DNA of 64,000 nucleotides, taken from assembly GCA_000169995.1 (NCBI GenBank), contig AAZW01000009.1, forward strand, positions 1 to 64,000, written 5' to 3'. The stretch's first letter is position 1. Each line of letters begins with the position of its first letter. The notes beneath the pieces were generated by a model. That model worked only from the letters and a program-made list of their open reading frames with translations. It was not told the DNA's origin and ran no database searches. Below are positions 55,937 through 64,000 of the stretch, piece by piece. A program made the position numbers and the translations under genes. The stretch comes from Vibrionales bacterium SWAT-3 (GTDB lineage Bacteria; Pseudomonadota; Gammaproteobacteria; Enterobacterales; Vibrionaceae).

Positions 55937-56017
55937 TAAAAGTAACTTTGAGAGAACTACTTGGTTTTCCGAGACGTCGGAAACCGCAATACCGGAAAAT
56001 CAATTGGAGAAATCACC

Positions 56018-57151
56018 ATGGCAGTGAATGTAAATACCAACGTTTCAGCGATGACTGCGCAACGTTACCTAAACAACGCAAACAGCGCACAACAAACATC
56101 AATGGAGCGTTTAGCTTCTGGCTCTAAAATCAACAGCGCAAAAGATGACGCTGCGGGCCTACAAATCTCTAACCGTTTGAACGTTCAAAGCCGCGGCCTA
56201 GACGTTGCTGTTCGTAACGCGAACGACGGTATCTCTATTGCACAAACTGCTGAAGGTGCAATGAACGAGACAACGAACATCCTGCAAAGTATGCGTGATC
56301 TTTCTCTACAATCTTCAAACGGCTCAAACTCAAAAGCAGAGCGTGTAGCGATTCAAGAAGAAGTAACAGCACTGAACGACGAGCTAAACCGTATCGCGGA
56401 AACAACGTCTTTTGGTGGTAACAAGCTACTTAACGGTACTTACGGTACACAATCATTCCAAATCGGTGCGGATAACGGCGAAGCGGTAATGCTGAACCTG
56501 AAAGATATGCGCTCTGATAACGCTCAGATGGTTGGTAAGAGCTACCAAACTGAGAACGCTAAAGACAAAGACTGGAACGTACAAGCGGGTTCAAACGACC
56601 TAAAACTATCGTTCACAGATAACTTTGGTCAAGCTCAAGAAATCGATATCAGCGCAAAAGCGGGTGATGACATCGAAGAGCTAGCGACATACATCAACGG
56701 TCAGCAAGATTCTGTTAAAGCGTCTGTAACTGAAGACGGCAAGCTACAAATGTTCGCGGGCAACAACAAAGTAAGCGGCGATGTATCTTTTTCTGGCGGT
56801 CTTGCTGGTGAGTTAGGCATTCAAGCATCTAAAGAAGTGACGGTTGATACTATCGACGTAACGTCTGTTGGCGGTGCTCAAGAGTCTGTAGCAATCATCG
56901 ATGCGGCACTTAAGTACGTAGATAGCCACCGTGCAGAGCTGGGTGCTTTCCAAAACCGTTTCGACCACGCAATCAGCAACTTAGACAACATTAACGAGAA
57001 CGTTAACGCATCTAAGAGCCGTATTAAAGATACCGACTTCGCGAAAGAAACGACTCAGATGACTAAGTCTCAGATCCTTTCTCAAGCTTCAAGCTCGATT
57101 CTTGCTCAAGCGAAGCAAGCGCCGAACTCGGCACTTAGCCTATTAGGTTAA
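56018..57151 (+). CDS. Flagellin 2 (polar flagellin)
   Basis: A 377-residue flagellin from ATG 56018 with GGAG upstream. It has conserved ends ([35 protein letters not shown] and [11 protein letters not shown]). It is closer to flagellin 3 than to flagellin 1, sharing [38 protein letters not shown]. It is sigma-28 driven and monocistronic with its own terminator. Which V. cholerae FlaB-E it matches cannot be told here. Confidence 0.93.
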   Translation: MAVNVNTNVSAMTAQRYLNNANSAQQTSMERLASGSKINSAKDDAAGLQISNRLNVQSRGLDVAVRNANDGISIAQTAEGAMNETTNILQSMRDLSLQSSNGSNSKAERVAIQEEVTALNDELNRIAETTSFGGNKLLNGTYGTQSFQIGADNGEAVMLNLKDMRSDNAQMVGKSYQTENAKDKDWNVQAGSNDLKLSFTDNFGQAQEIDISAKAGDDIEELATYINGQQDSVKASVTEDGKLQMFAGNNKVSGDVSFSGGLAGELGIQASKEVTVDTIDVTSVGGAQESVAIIDAALKYVDSHRAELGAFQNRFDHAISNLDNINENVNASKSRIKDTDFAKETTQMTKSQILSQASSSILAQAKQAPNSALSLLG

Positions 57152-57249
57152 TCGATTAAAAAGCCACGTTGACTATAAGCGTCGTTGAGACAAAGCGTTG
57201 ACGTAAGGCCTCCACAAATTAGCTCGTGGTGAGAGATGAGCGCTAAACA

Positions 57250-57273
57250 AACCCAGCTTCGGCTGGGTTTTTG
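57250..57273 (+). terminator. Terminator of flagellin 2
   Basis: AAACCCAGC pairs with GCTGGGTTT around TTCG, a stable tetraloop, followed by TTGCTTTT. Confidence 0.9.
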
Positions 57274-57334
57274 CTTTTCTGCGGTCTGTAAAAGTGTATG
57301 GGGGTATGCCTAATTTGGATCGTGGATGATAAGT

Positions 57335-57377
57335 GAGATTCCCTATCACGGTCGTCCCTCCCTGTAGGGAATGACGG
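57335..57377 (-). repeat. Dispersed intergenic repeat, inverted copy
   Basis: On the minus strand it reads GTCATTCCCTAC ... GATAGGGAATCTC, the same GTCATTCC-to-GAATCT frame as the three copies downstream, in reverse orientation. Confidence 0.55.
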
Positions 57378-57465
57378 GAATCGGACGATGATGATCCCAG
57401 CATTTCTTTATTAGCAATACACATGGCTAGAGTAAGTAACGACTCATTTAGAACAAATATTTTAT

Positions 57466-57557
57466 CGTCATTCCAGAACCGAGTGGAGTGAGATAGCAGA
57501 AATCTAGCTTTTAGAGGAGGTGATTTTTTAGTTTTGGTTTACCACTATCAGAAATGA
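57466..57557 (+). repeat. Dispersed intergenic repeat, copy 1 (92 bp)
   Basis: It begins CGTCATTCCAGAACCGAG and contains GAGATAGCAGAAATCTAG; the homology with copy 2 runs on to ACCACTATCAGAAAT. The CGTCATTCC...GAATCT pattern is typical of repeats scattered between Vibrio genes. Confidence 0.75.
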
Positions 57558-57589
57558 AGAGCTATCTGTAAGTCGGTGAGGTAATTAGC

Positions 57590-57680
57590 CGTCATTCCAG
57601 AACTGAGTAGAACGAGGTATCAGGAATCTAGTTTTTTGAGGAAGTGATTTCTTTAGTTTTTGTTTGCCACTATAAGAAAT
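57590..57680 (+). repeat. Dispersed intergenic repeat, copy 2
   Basis: CGTCATTCCAGAACTGAG, then GAGGTATCAGGAATCTAG, and the same tail as copy 1 (GCCACTATAAGAAAT). It starts 124 bases after copy 1. Confidence 0.75.
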
Positions 57681-57728
57681 ATTGGGTTACCTAGGGAATA
57701 AGTTGTGCAAAGGACTAAAACAGTAATT

Positions 57729-57771
57729 CGTCATCCCAGAATCGAGTAGAACGAGATATCAGGGATCTCTT
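57729..57771 (+). repeat. Dispersed intergenic repeat, copy 3 (short)
   Basis: CGTCATCCCAGAATCGAG, then GAGATATCAGGGATCTC; the tail seen in copies 1 and 2 is missing. Confidence 0.7.
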
Positions 57772-57906
57772 CTGATTTTATATTCAACACCACGCTCATT
57801 AACTTAAATAATGGGGCAACTTTAGCGAATGTCGCCCTATTAATTGAATGGCGATCACACTTTTCTTTGTTATTGAAAATAATGCGAAAAAAAACACATT
57901 TTTTAT

Positions 57907-57933
57907 TAAAGCTTCTAATTAAGGCGCCGTTAA
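57907..57933 (+). promoter_or_regulatory. Sigma-28 promoter of flagellin 3
   Basis: TAAAG, 14 bases, GCCGTTAA, 129 bases before the ATG. Confidence 0.85.
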
Positions 57934-57948
57934 AGGGATTGAGAGAAA

Positions 57949-58044
57949 TGATATGTACCAATGTAAGGTGAGAGAGACAGTGGTGCGTAAACAAATTGAT
58001 ATGTATTTGTGTGAGGTGAGAGTCACATGAGTGCATTAAAAAAT
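57949..58044 (+). repeat. 48-bp direct duplication in the flagellin 3 leader
   Basis: Unit 1 (57949-57996) and unit 2 (57997-58044) both start TGATATGTA, share AGGTGAGAG at the same offset, then (A/G)GTGC-type and AAT ends. They abut exactly, inside the expected 5' untranslated region. Confidence 0.7.
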
Positions 58045-58062
58045 GCCTAAAGGAGATCAACT

Positions 58063-59193
58063 ATGGCGATTAATGTAAGCACTAACGTGTCTGCAATGAC
58101 GGCTCAGCGTTACCTAAATAACGCGGCTGAAGGTACTCAAAAATCAATGGAGCGTTTGTCTTCTGGCTATAAAATCAATAGCGCAAAAGATGATGCTGCA
58201 GGCTTACAAATCTCTAACCGCTTAACGTCACAAAGCCGCGGCCTAGATATGGCTGTGAAAAATGCGAATGACGGTATCTCTATTGCACAGACAGCTGAAG
58301 GTGCGATGAATGAGTCAACCAACATTCTGCAACGTATGCGTGACCTTTCTCTTCAATCTGCAAACGGTTCAAACAGCAAGTCTGAGCGTGTTGCTATCCA
58401 AGAAGAAGTATCTGCTCTTAACACAGAACTTAACCGTATCGCTGAAACAACCTCTTTTGGTGGTAACAAGCTTCTAAACGGTACTTACGGTAGCCAATCT
58501 TTCCAAATCGGTGCTGACTCAGGTGAAGCGGTAATGCTATCTATGGGCAACATGCGTACCGACACTCAAGAAATGGGTGGTAAGAGCTACGGTGTTACTG
58601 AAGGTAAAGATGCATCTTGGCGTGTAGGCGCTGGCGCTGATCTGACTATCAAATACAACGATAAGTTTGGCGAAGCTCAAGAGCTATCTATCTCTGCTAA
58701 AGAAGGCAACGATATCGAAGAGCTAGCAACTTACATCAACGGCCAAAGCCAAGACGTTAAAGCGTCTGTAGGTGAAGGCGGTAAATTACAACTTTTCGCT
58801 TCTAGCCAAAAAGTTGAAGGTGATGTGGAGTTTGGTGGCAGCCTTGCAAGTGAGCTAGGTATTGGCGCAGGTAAAGATGTAACCGTAAACGACATCGACG
58901 TAACATCAGTTGCGGGTGCAAACGAAGCAGTATCTATCATCGATGGCGCTCTAAAATCTGTAGATAGCCAACGTGCATCTCTTGGTGCTTTCCAAAACCG
59001 TTTTGACCATGCAATCAGCAACTTAGAAAACATCAACGAAAACGTTAATGCTTCTAAGAGCCGTATCAAAGATACCGATTACGCGAAAGAAACAACGGCA
59101 ATGACGAAGTCTCAAATCCTACAACAGGCGAGTACTTCTATCCTAGCTCAAGCAAAACAATCACCATCAGCAGCTCTAAGCTTATTGGGCTAA
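58063..59193 (+). CDS. Flagellin 3 (polar flagellin)
   Basis: A 376-residue flagellin; AAGGAG precedes the ATG. The ends are conserved ([55 protein letters not shown]). It is the nearest copy to flagellin 2. It lies directly upstream of flaG, so read-through could feed flaG-fliD. Confidence 0.93.
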   Translation: MAINVSTNVSAMTAQRYLNNAAEGTQKSMERLSSGYKINSAKDDAAGLQISNRLTSQSRGLDMAVKNANDGISIAQTAEGAMNESTNILQRMRDLSLQSANGSNSKSERVAIQEEVSALNTELNRIAETTSFGGNKLLNGTYGSQSFQIGADSGEAVMLSMGNMRTDTQEMGGKSYGVTEGKDASWRVGAGADLTIKYNDKFGEAQELSISAKEGNDIEELATYINGQSQDVKASVGEGGKLQLFASSQKVEGDVEFGGSLASELGIGAGKDVTVNDIDVTSVAGANEAVSIIDGALKSVDSQRASLGAFQNRFDHAISNLENINENVNASKSRIKDTDYAKETTAMTKSQILQQASTSILAQAKQSPSAALSLLG

Positions 59194-59273
59194 ACTTACC
59201 TCGGTAAGTAGCGGTAAACTCTGCTTTATGTGGAGTTTTACTGTTGGCTCATGAAGGAGGGAGGGAGAGTGTT

Positions 59274-59699
59274 ATGGAAATACCATCTAACGCATCGAAC
59301 ATCCAGCCTTATGGCTCACCTAATGGCATTAAAATTGCAAGCGATGAAGGTAGTAGTGCGTCGAGCATTTCACGGCTGAAAGAAGCAACCTCTTATGGCA
59401 AGGTAGAGAAATCGAAAGAAGAAGCTACCGAAGCTGCGATTCAATTAGCTCAAGAGAGAAAAGAGTTAAATGATGAAGAGCGAGTCAAAATGGTGGAGAA
59501 GGTAAACGAGTTTATCTCCTCTCTCAATAAGGGGGTTGCCTTTAAGGTCGATGAAGAATCGGGAAGGGATGTGGTGACTATTTATGAAACCACAACCGGC
59601 GATATTATTCGTCAGATACCTGATGAAGAAATGCTTGAAATTCTAAGACGCCTAGCAGCCCAAAACTCGAATAGTAGAATATTTGAGGTGAAGGTCTAA
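59274..59699 (+). CDS. flaG: Flagellar protein FlaG
   Basis: A 141-residue protein from ATG 59274, preceded by a strong GGAGGGAGGGAG site; an upstream TTG at 59244 is poorer. The FlaG block is EKVNEFISSLNKGVAFKVDEESGRDVVTIYETTTGDIIRQIPDEEMLEILRRL. It affects filament length in other bacteria. It lies 22 bases before fliD. Confidence 0.92.
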   Translation: MEIPSNASNIQPYGSPNGIKIASDEGSSASSISRLKEATSYGKVEKSKEEATEAAIQLAQERKELNDEERVKMVEKVNEFISSLNKGVAFKVDEESGRDVVTIYETTTGDIIRQIPDEEMLEILRRLAAQNSNSRIFEVKV

Positions 59700-59721
59700 G
59701 TCGTATTATTGAGGTGGTTTA

Positions 59722-61749
59722 ATGAGTTTTGGCCCAATGGGGATTTCGTCTGGCATGGATATCAATTCCATGGTCAGCAAAATTGTGGATTCGGAGCGTG
59801 TACCTAAACAGCAACGAATCGACAATGAAAGAGCGCGAATCGATACCAGCATTAGTGCCTATGGAAAACTCAGAGAATCTCTCGATTCGATGAAAAACCT
59901 GATGACAAACTTTCGTCAGGAAAAAGCTTTCGCTGTACGTACAGTAGAAAGTACTGATGAAGCGCTTGTTTCTGCAACCGCGACTACTGAAGCGATCGCT
60001 GGCAAATACGCCATCGATGTGTTGCAGCTTGCCCAGAGTCATAAAGTCGCGTCAGATGTTCTATCTGATGACATGAAATTTGGCCCAGGTAAGCTGCAGG
60101 TTTCGCTTGGTGATGATAGCTTTGATGTGCAAGTTGGTGATAGATCAAAGCTAATCGATGTTGCTCGCAGCATAAACGGTGCAGAAAGAAATCCAGGCGT
60201 TCGCGCATCTATTATCAATGATGTCGAAGGCCCACGACTTATTGTCGCCTCCAACCAATCGGGTGCCGATCAACAAATCAGTATCAGTGTCGACTCTGAT
60301 GCGTCTAACCCTCTCAAAAAACTAGAATACAAAACCCTTGAAGAACGTGTTGAAGCGCTAGAGAAAGCTCGTATTGCCGCTCAAGACGTACTTGGCCTCA
60401 CACCTGCTGGAAAAGCCGTTGACCTTATCGATGAGGCTATCTCTGACGATGTCCCGAAAGCTGATGAAGCTGTCGACGAAGACGGCAATATCATTCCAGG
60501 TTCTCAAGCGGACTCAACGTCTCCTGCTGAAGATGGCTCTCAAAGCCTTAGCTATGGCGAGCAAGCTGCTGCTGATGGTCAAGCTGCACTAGATGCAGCT
60601 CAGGCGGCAAAATCTGTCATGCCTGAAGACAATATCCCAGGTTGGACGGAAACGGCTTCTGGCACGCTGTTAGATTCTTATTACACACCAGAACTTGAGC
60701 TTGACGAAAAAGCGATCGAGAAGGCGCCTGATGTTCCTGGGTGGTCAAACACGGCCTCTGGTACCTTGACTGATTCATATGTGACACCGAAAGAAGCCCA
60801 GCAAAAGCTAGAGGCAGAGCAAGCACGTATCGAAGAGAAGATCGCTCAAGAAAAAGCGGATCTGGCCAAGAAAGTAGAAAACGGTGAATTGACCGCAGAG
60901 CAAGCAAAAAATATCGAGCGTGCCAAATTAGAGCCTGAAGAGCGAGAGCGCTTAGAGAAAGTCGACAAGGCGCAAGCTGATTTGGCGCTAGCTCAACAAT
61001 CTTTTGATAGTTACAGCGGCATGACCGAAGTCCAAGCTGGGCAAGATTCAATGGTGGTACTGGATGGTGTCGCTCAGCTCTCTAGTAATAACAATGTGAT
61101 TGAAGATGCCGTTGAAGGCATTGATATTACGGTGAAAGGAAAGACGCCAAAAGATAAGCCGCCAGCAGAAATTGGAGTTGAGTACGACCGTAATAGTGTT
61201 CGTCAAGACATCGAAGCCTTTGTGAATTCTTACAACCAGTTTTACCAAGTGTCTAAAAACTTGGCGGGTGTCGATCCTGCGACCGGACAAAAAGGCCCGC
61301 TTTCTGGTGACAGTACGGTCCGTAACGCCGACTCACGATTGAAAGGGGTATTCTCTTCAAGCATCGAAGGGGCGCCAGAGAACCTTAAGTCTTTAACAGA
61401 GTTTGGTATCACGACCACCAGACAAGGCTCGTTAGAGATTAACTACGACATGCTCGAGCGACAGCTAAACAATAACTTTGATAAGCTGGGCGAGTTTTTT
61501 GGCGGCAACAATGGCTTTGCTAAAAAAGTCGAAGATGCGATTCAGGGCATCACTGGTATTACTGGTTCAATTCGTACTCGAGAAAAGAGTCTGGTTGAGC
61601 AAAACTACCGTTTAGCAGACGACCAAAACGCCTTAGACCGCCGTATGGACAGTCTTGAAAGTCGTACTCACTCTAAGTTCACCGCCATGCAAGATGCAAC
61701 CAGTAAGATGCAGTCTCAGCTTGGTAGCATGATGAATGCGTTGGGTTAA
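59722..61749 (+). CDS. fliD: Filament cap protein FliD with a large insertion
   Basis: A 675-residue cap protein that directs flagellin folding at the tip. The N-terminus SSGMDINSMVSKIVDSERVPKQQRID and the C-terminal DALDRRMDSLESR-like coil are conserved. Between about residues 200 and 437 sits an extra acidic, Ala-rich, coiled-coil segment not in the 468-residue E. coli protein. It contains a duplicated motif PGW(T/S)xTASGTLxDSYxTP near 306 and 338. Vibrio FliD proteins are generally long. It forms the flaG-fliD-flaI-fliS operon. Confidence 0.93.
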   Translation: MSFGPMGISSGMDINSMVSKIVDSERVPKQQRIDNERARIDTSISAYGKLRESLDSMKNLMTNFRQEKAFAVRTVESTDEALVSATATTEAIAGKYAIDVLQLAQSHKVASDVLSDDMKFGPGKLQVSLGDDSFDVQVGDRSKLIDVARSINGAERNPGVRASIINDVEGPRLIVASNQSGADQQISISVDSDASNPLKKLEYKTLEERVEALEKARIAAQDVLGLTPAGKAVDLIDEAISDDVPKADEAVDEDGNIIPGSQADSTSPAEDGSQSLSYGEQAAADGQAALDAAQAAKSVMPEDNIPGWTETASGTLLDSYYTPELELDEKAIEKAPDVPGWSNTASGTLTDSYVTPKEAQQKLEAEQARIEEKIAQEKADLAKKVENGELTAEQAKNIERAKLEPEERERLEKVDKAQADLALAQQSFDSYSGMTEVQAGQDSMVVLDGVAQLSSNNNVIEDAVEGIDITVKGKTPKDKPPAEIGVEYDRNSVRQDIEAFVNSYNQFYQVSKNLAGVDPATGQKGPLSGDSTVRNADSRLKGVFSSSIEGAPENLKSLTEFGITTTRQGSLEINYDMLERQLNNNFDKLGEFFGGNNGFAKKVEDAIQGITGITGSIRTREKSLVEQNYRLADDQNALDRRMDSLESRTHSKFTAMQDATSKMQSQLGSMMNALG

Positions 61750-61752
61750 TAG

Positions 61753-62058
61753 ATGACCAGTCAGCTTCAAGAGCTTTGTGAACTAGATCAATTAATTATC
61801 TCTAAGCTCGAATTTAGTGAAATTAATGCTGAAGAAATAGCGACGCTTGTCGATAACAGAGAACAGTTATTGCAAAACGTGCTTCAATTCATCGATTCAG
61901 ACCCTGACGTTAAGCAAAGTTCGGAGTGGTTTGAAGCCATTTCGAGAACAAGAAAATTAGTCGAATTGATGCAGTCTGAAACTGGCCGGGTAGGGAAAAC
62001 CCTGCACAAGTACCGACACGGTGCCAAGTCAGTTCAACAATACAAAAAGTTTTTATAG
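61753..62058 (+). CDS. flaI: Flagellar protein FlaI (FliT-like)
   Basis: A 101-residue helical cytosolic protein (QLQELCELDQLIISKLEFSEINAEEIATLVDNREQLLQNVLQF). It takes the place of the FliT chaperone between fliD and fliS, as in V. cholerae and V. parahaemolyticus, where it is called FlaI. It starts 3 bases after the fliD stop. Confidence 0.87.
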   Translation: MTSQLQELCELDQLIISKLEFSEINAEEIATLVDNREQLLQNVLQFIDSDPDVKQSSEWFEAISRTRKLVELMQSETGRVGKTLHKYRHGAKSVQQYKKFL

Positions 62059-62070
62059 AAGAGGTTTACT

Positions 62071-62481
62071 ATGCGCGGTTCTTTACAGGCATATAAAAAG
62101 GTATCAGTGGATAGTCAGCTAACGGCTGCCTCACCGCATAAGATTGTGCAAATGCTAATGGCTGGCGCTATCGAGCGTTTGATCCAAGGTAAAGCGGCAA
62201 TGCAAGCGGGCAATATACCGGTGAAAGGTGAGCGACTTGGTAAGGCTCTAGACATCATTATTAGCCTTCGTAGCTGCCTTTCTATGGACGATGGTGGTGA
62301 TATTGCGAAAAACCTAGATCAACTTTATGAGTTCATGATCACGCAAATTTCTGCGGCAAATCACAAAAATGACCCACAGCCTATTGATGATGTTATCGAT
62401 ATTATCCGCGAAATTAAGAGCGCTTGGGACCAAATTCCGAATGAATATCACAACTTGACGTCTGCTGAAGTCGGTATTTAA
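62071..62481 (+). CDS. fliS: Flagellin export chaperone FliS
   Basis: A 136-residue four-helix chaperone that holds flagellin for export. Conserved start SLQAYKKVSVDSQLTAASPHKIVQMLMAGAIERLIQGKAAM and GNIPVKGERLGKALDIIISLRSCLS. It is the last gene of the flaG operon, followed by a terminator. Confidence 0.95.
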   Translation: MRGSLQAYKKVSVDSQLTAASPHKIVQMLMAGAIERLIQGKAAMQAGNIPVKGERLGKALDIIISLRSCLSMDDGGDIAKNLDQLYEFMITQISAANHKNDPQPIDDVIDIIREIKSAWDQIPNEYHNLTSAEVGI

Positions 62482-62557
62482 AGAAAAATTGCAGTTTTAA
62501 CTAACCTTAGATCCTCTAATTGGTTGGTTGCCTTATTTTTTTAATCAAATAAAATAG

Positions 62558-62587
62558 AAGCCATTAGATAGCCTAATGGCTTTTTTT
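62558..62587 (+). terminator. Terminator of flaG-fliD-flaI-fliS
   Basis: AAGCCATTAG pairs with CTAATGGCTT around ATAGC, followed by a T run. Confidence 0.88.
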
Positions 62588-62710
62588 CGTTGCTGATTTC
62601 ATAAATTTGTCCTCGTAAACCATAATCATAGATAGAATTCTTAATTTTATGGAATACGTTGCTCACCGTTTTTCCGCATCGCACCAAAATAAAGGCAATA
62701 ATTCCTACTT

Positions 62711-64000
62711 ATGCAAGGTTTGGCAAAACTGCTTGTGGTCGACGATAACGCTCAAGATCGTCACAATTTAAGCACAATATTAGAGTTTGTAGGAGAGAGC
62801 TGCGAAGTAATCAGCTCTGAACAAGCGCGCAAAGTCGACTGGTCACTACAGTGGGCTGGTTGCATTATTGGCTCAATAAAAGGTAAAGGCTTCAACGCAT
62901 TACTGAATGATAAGCTTGTTCACGCGAATCACATCCCTCTACTTGTGATTGGCAAAAACAACCACCCGGTTGACGAGCTCACCAATTTTGTTGGTGAACT
63001 CGAGCTGCCTCTTAACTATCCCCAATTAAGTGATGCATTAAGACACTGTAAAGATTTCTTAGGACGCAAAGGTGTTCAGGTTGTCTCTTCAGCCCGTAAG
63101 AACACACTGTTTCGCAGTCTAGTGGGTCAAAGTGCTGGCATTCAAGAAGTACGTCACTTGATTGAACAAGTTTCCTCTACCGAAGCCAACGTACTGATTC
63201 TCGGTGAATCTGGTACCGGTAAAGAGGTGGTTGCTCGTAACATTCATTACCATTCAAAACGTCGCACTGGTCCTTTTGTTCCAGTGAACTGTGGTGCAAT
63301 CCCACCAGATTTGCTGGAGAGTGAACTTTTCGGTCATGAGAAGGGCGCATTCACAGGTGCAATTACGGCACGCAAAGGGCGTTTTGAGCTAGCTGAAGGT
63401 GGCACACTATTTCTTGATGAAATTGGCGATATGCCAATGGCGATGCAGGTTAAGTTGTTACGCGTACTACAAGAGCGATGCTTTGAACGTGTAGGTGGCA
63501 ATTGCACTATCCAGGCGAATGTTCGAGTAATTGCGGCTACACACCGTAACCTAGAAGATATGATCGACGATGATTCATTCCGTGAAGATCTTTATTACCG
63601 CTTGAATGTATTCCCGATTGAAATGCCGGCATTACAAGAGCGTAAAGAAGATATCCCTCTTCTACTTCAAGAGCTTATGACGAGAATGGAAGCGGAAGGC
63701 AGCATGCCTATTTGCTTTACGCCTCGCGCGATTAACTCTTTGATGGAGCACGATTGGCCAGGTAACGTGCGTGAATTGGCGAACTTAGTGGAGCGCATGG
63801 TTATTCTCTATCCGAATAGCTTAGTAGACGTAAACCATCTGCCAACTAAGTATCGGTACAGTGACATCCCTGAATTCCAACCAGAGTTTAATAGCTTTGT
63901 GTCTGAGGAAGAGCAAGAGCGTGACGCTTTAGCTGACCTGTTCTCGGAAGATTTCAGCTTCGATCAGCAAGATGATATGACTGATAATGCGAATGCACCT
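62711..64000 (+). CDS. flrA: Flagellar master regulator FlrA (partial, runs off the window)
   Basis: The first 430 residues of the sigma-54 activator that starts the Vibrio flagellar cascade. The N-terminal FleQ domain starts [19 protein letters not shown]. The AAA+ domain has Walker A GESGTGKE, the sigma-54 contact loop GAFTGA and Walker [12 protein letters not shown]. The arginine-finger region is followed by [22 protein letters not shown]. The C-terminal DNA-binding domain lies beyond 64000. It is preceded by the fliS terminator, so it has its own promoter in 62588-62710, which I could not define. Confidence 0.96.
   Translation, partial: MQGLAKLLVVDDNAQDRHNLSTILEFVGESCEVISSEQARKVDWSLQWAGCIIGSIKGKGFNALLNDKLVHANHIPLLVIGKNNHPVDELTNFVGELELPLNYPQLSDALRHCKDFLGRKGVQVVSSARKNTLFRSLVGQSAGIQEVRHLIEQVSSTEANVLILGESGTGKEVVARNIHYHSKRRTGPFVPVNCGAIPPDLLESELFGHEKGAFTGAITARKGRFELAEGGTLFLDEIGDMPMAMQVKLLRVLQERCFERVGGNCTIQANVRVIAATHRNLEDMIDDDSFREDLYYRLNVFPIEMPALQERKEDIPLLLQELMTRMEAEGSMPICFTPRAINSLMEHDWPGNVRELANLVERMVILYPNSLVDVNHLPTKYRYSDIPEFQPEFNSFVSEEEQERDALADLFSEDFSFDQQDDMTDNANAP

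Larger units (their letters stand above)
55371..56017. other. Intergenic region between flagellins 1 and 2
   Basis: About 650 bases with no supported gene. It holds the hairpin at 55383, the terminator at 55562, AT-rich sequence, and the sigma-28 promoter at 55910. Confidence 0.6.
57152..58062. other. Long intergenic region between flagellins 2 and 3
   Basis: About 910 bases with no supported gene. It holds the flagellin 2 terminator, four repeat copies, the sigma-28 promoter at 57907 and a duplicated leader. Confidence 0.65.

Noticed and set aside
57173..57424. Minus-strand frame after flagellin 2
   Set aside because: It runs through the terminator and a dispersed repeat; no protein features.
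57335..57771. A CRISPR array
   Set aside because: The repeats differ in length and orientation, spacing is irregular, and there are no cas genes.
57731..58060. A 109-codon minus-strand frame upstream of flagellin 3
   Set aside because: It is antisense to the sigma-28 promoter and the duplicated leader; no recognisable domain.

Overview
The window looks like a chromosome segment of a marine Vibrio, probably near the Splendidus group (inference). The signs are a sheathed-type polar flagellar locus with the Vibrio-specific genes flgT, flgO and flgP, three chromosomal flagellins and an FlrA-type master regulator. Also typical are a csgBAC/csgDEFG curli locus, a GH20 chitobiase and an aryl-polyene (APE) pigment operon beside gltX. 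No CRISPR array, transposase or prophage was seen.

Layout. 1-670: an intact tRNA-Pro(UGG) followed by four more degenerate tRNA 3'-end copies, each with its own hairpin. 670-5450: curli genes, csgD-csgC-csgA-csgB on the minus strand and csgE-csgF-csgG on the plus strand; csgD and csgE each carry an apparent single-base frameshift. 5534-6957: a secreted unknown and a TraB/GumN-family protein. 7357-11258: a chitobiase lipoprotein and a small outer-membrane barrel. 11487-14667: a DUF411 protein and the copper ATPase copA behind a textbook CueR promoter. 15031-16458: gltX.

16590-32766 (minus) is one tightly overlapping APE operon in the order apeC-D-E-F-G-H-I-J-(ammonia lyase)-K-L-M-N-O-P-Q-R plus a lipoprotein. 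Its parts are type II PKS ketosynthases, ketoreductase, dehydratases, carrier proteins, an aryl-acid ligase, membrane-lipid attachment enzymes and an MMPL/LolA export system. A divergent three-gene unit (32839-35597) adds a lipoprotein, a methyltransferase and a flavoenzyme with a halogenase-type motif. The aromatic ammonia lyase inside the operon has a tyrosine-lyase-like selectivity pair, which suggests that the aryl head group is made on site.

35719-64000: an AP2-like DNA-binding protein, then the polar flagellum: flgT, flgO-flgP, flgN-flgM, flgA, cheV-cheR, flgBCDE, flgFGHIJ, flgKL, three flagellins, flaG-fliD-flaI-fliS, and flrA, which runs off the end. Sigma-54 (-24/-12) motifs precede flgB, flgF, flgK and the first flagellin. 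Sigma-28 motifs precede flgM, cheV (inside flgA) and flagellins 2 and 3. This fits the class III / class IV order known for Vibrio flagella.

Nothing was compared with databases; family names come from recognised motifs and gene order.
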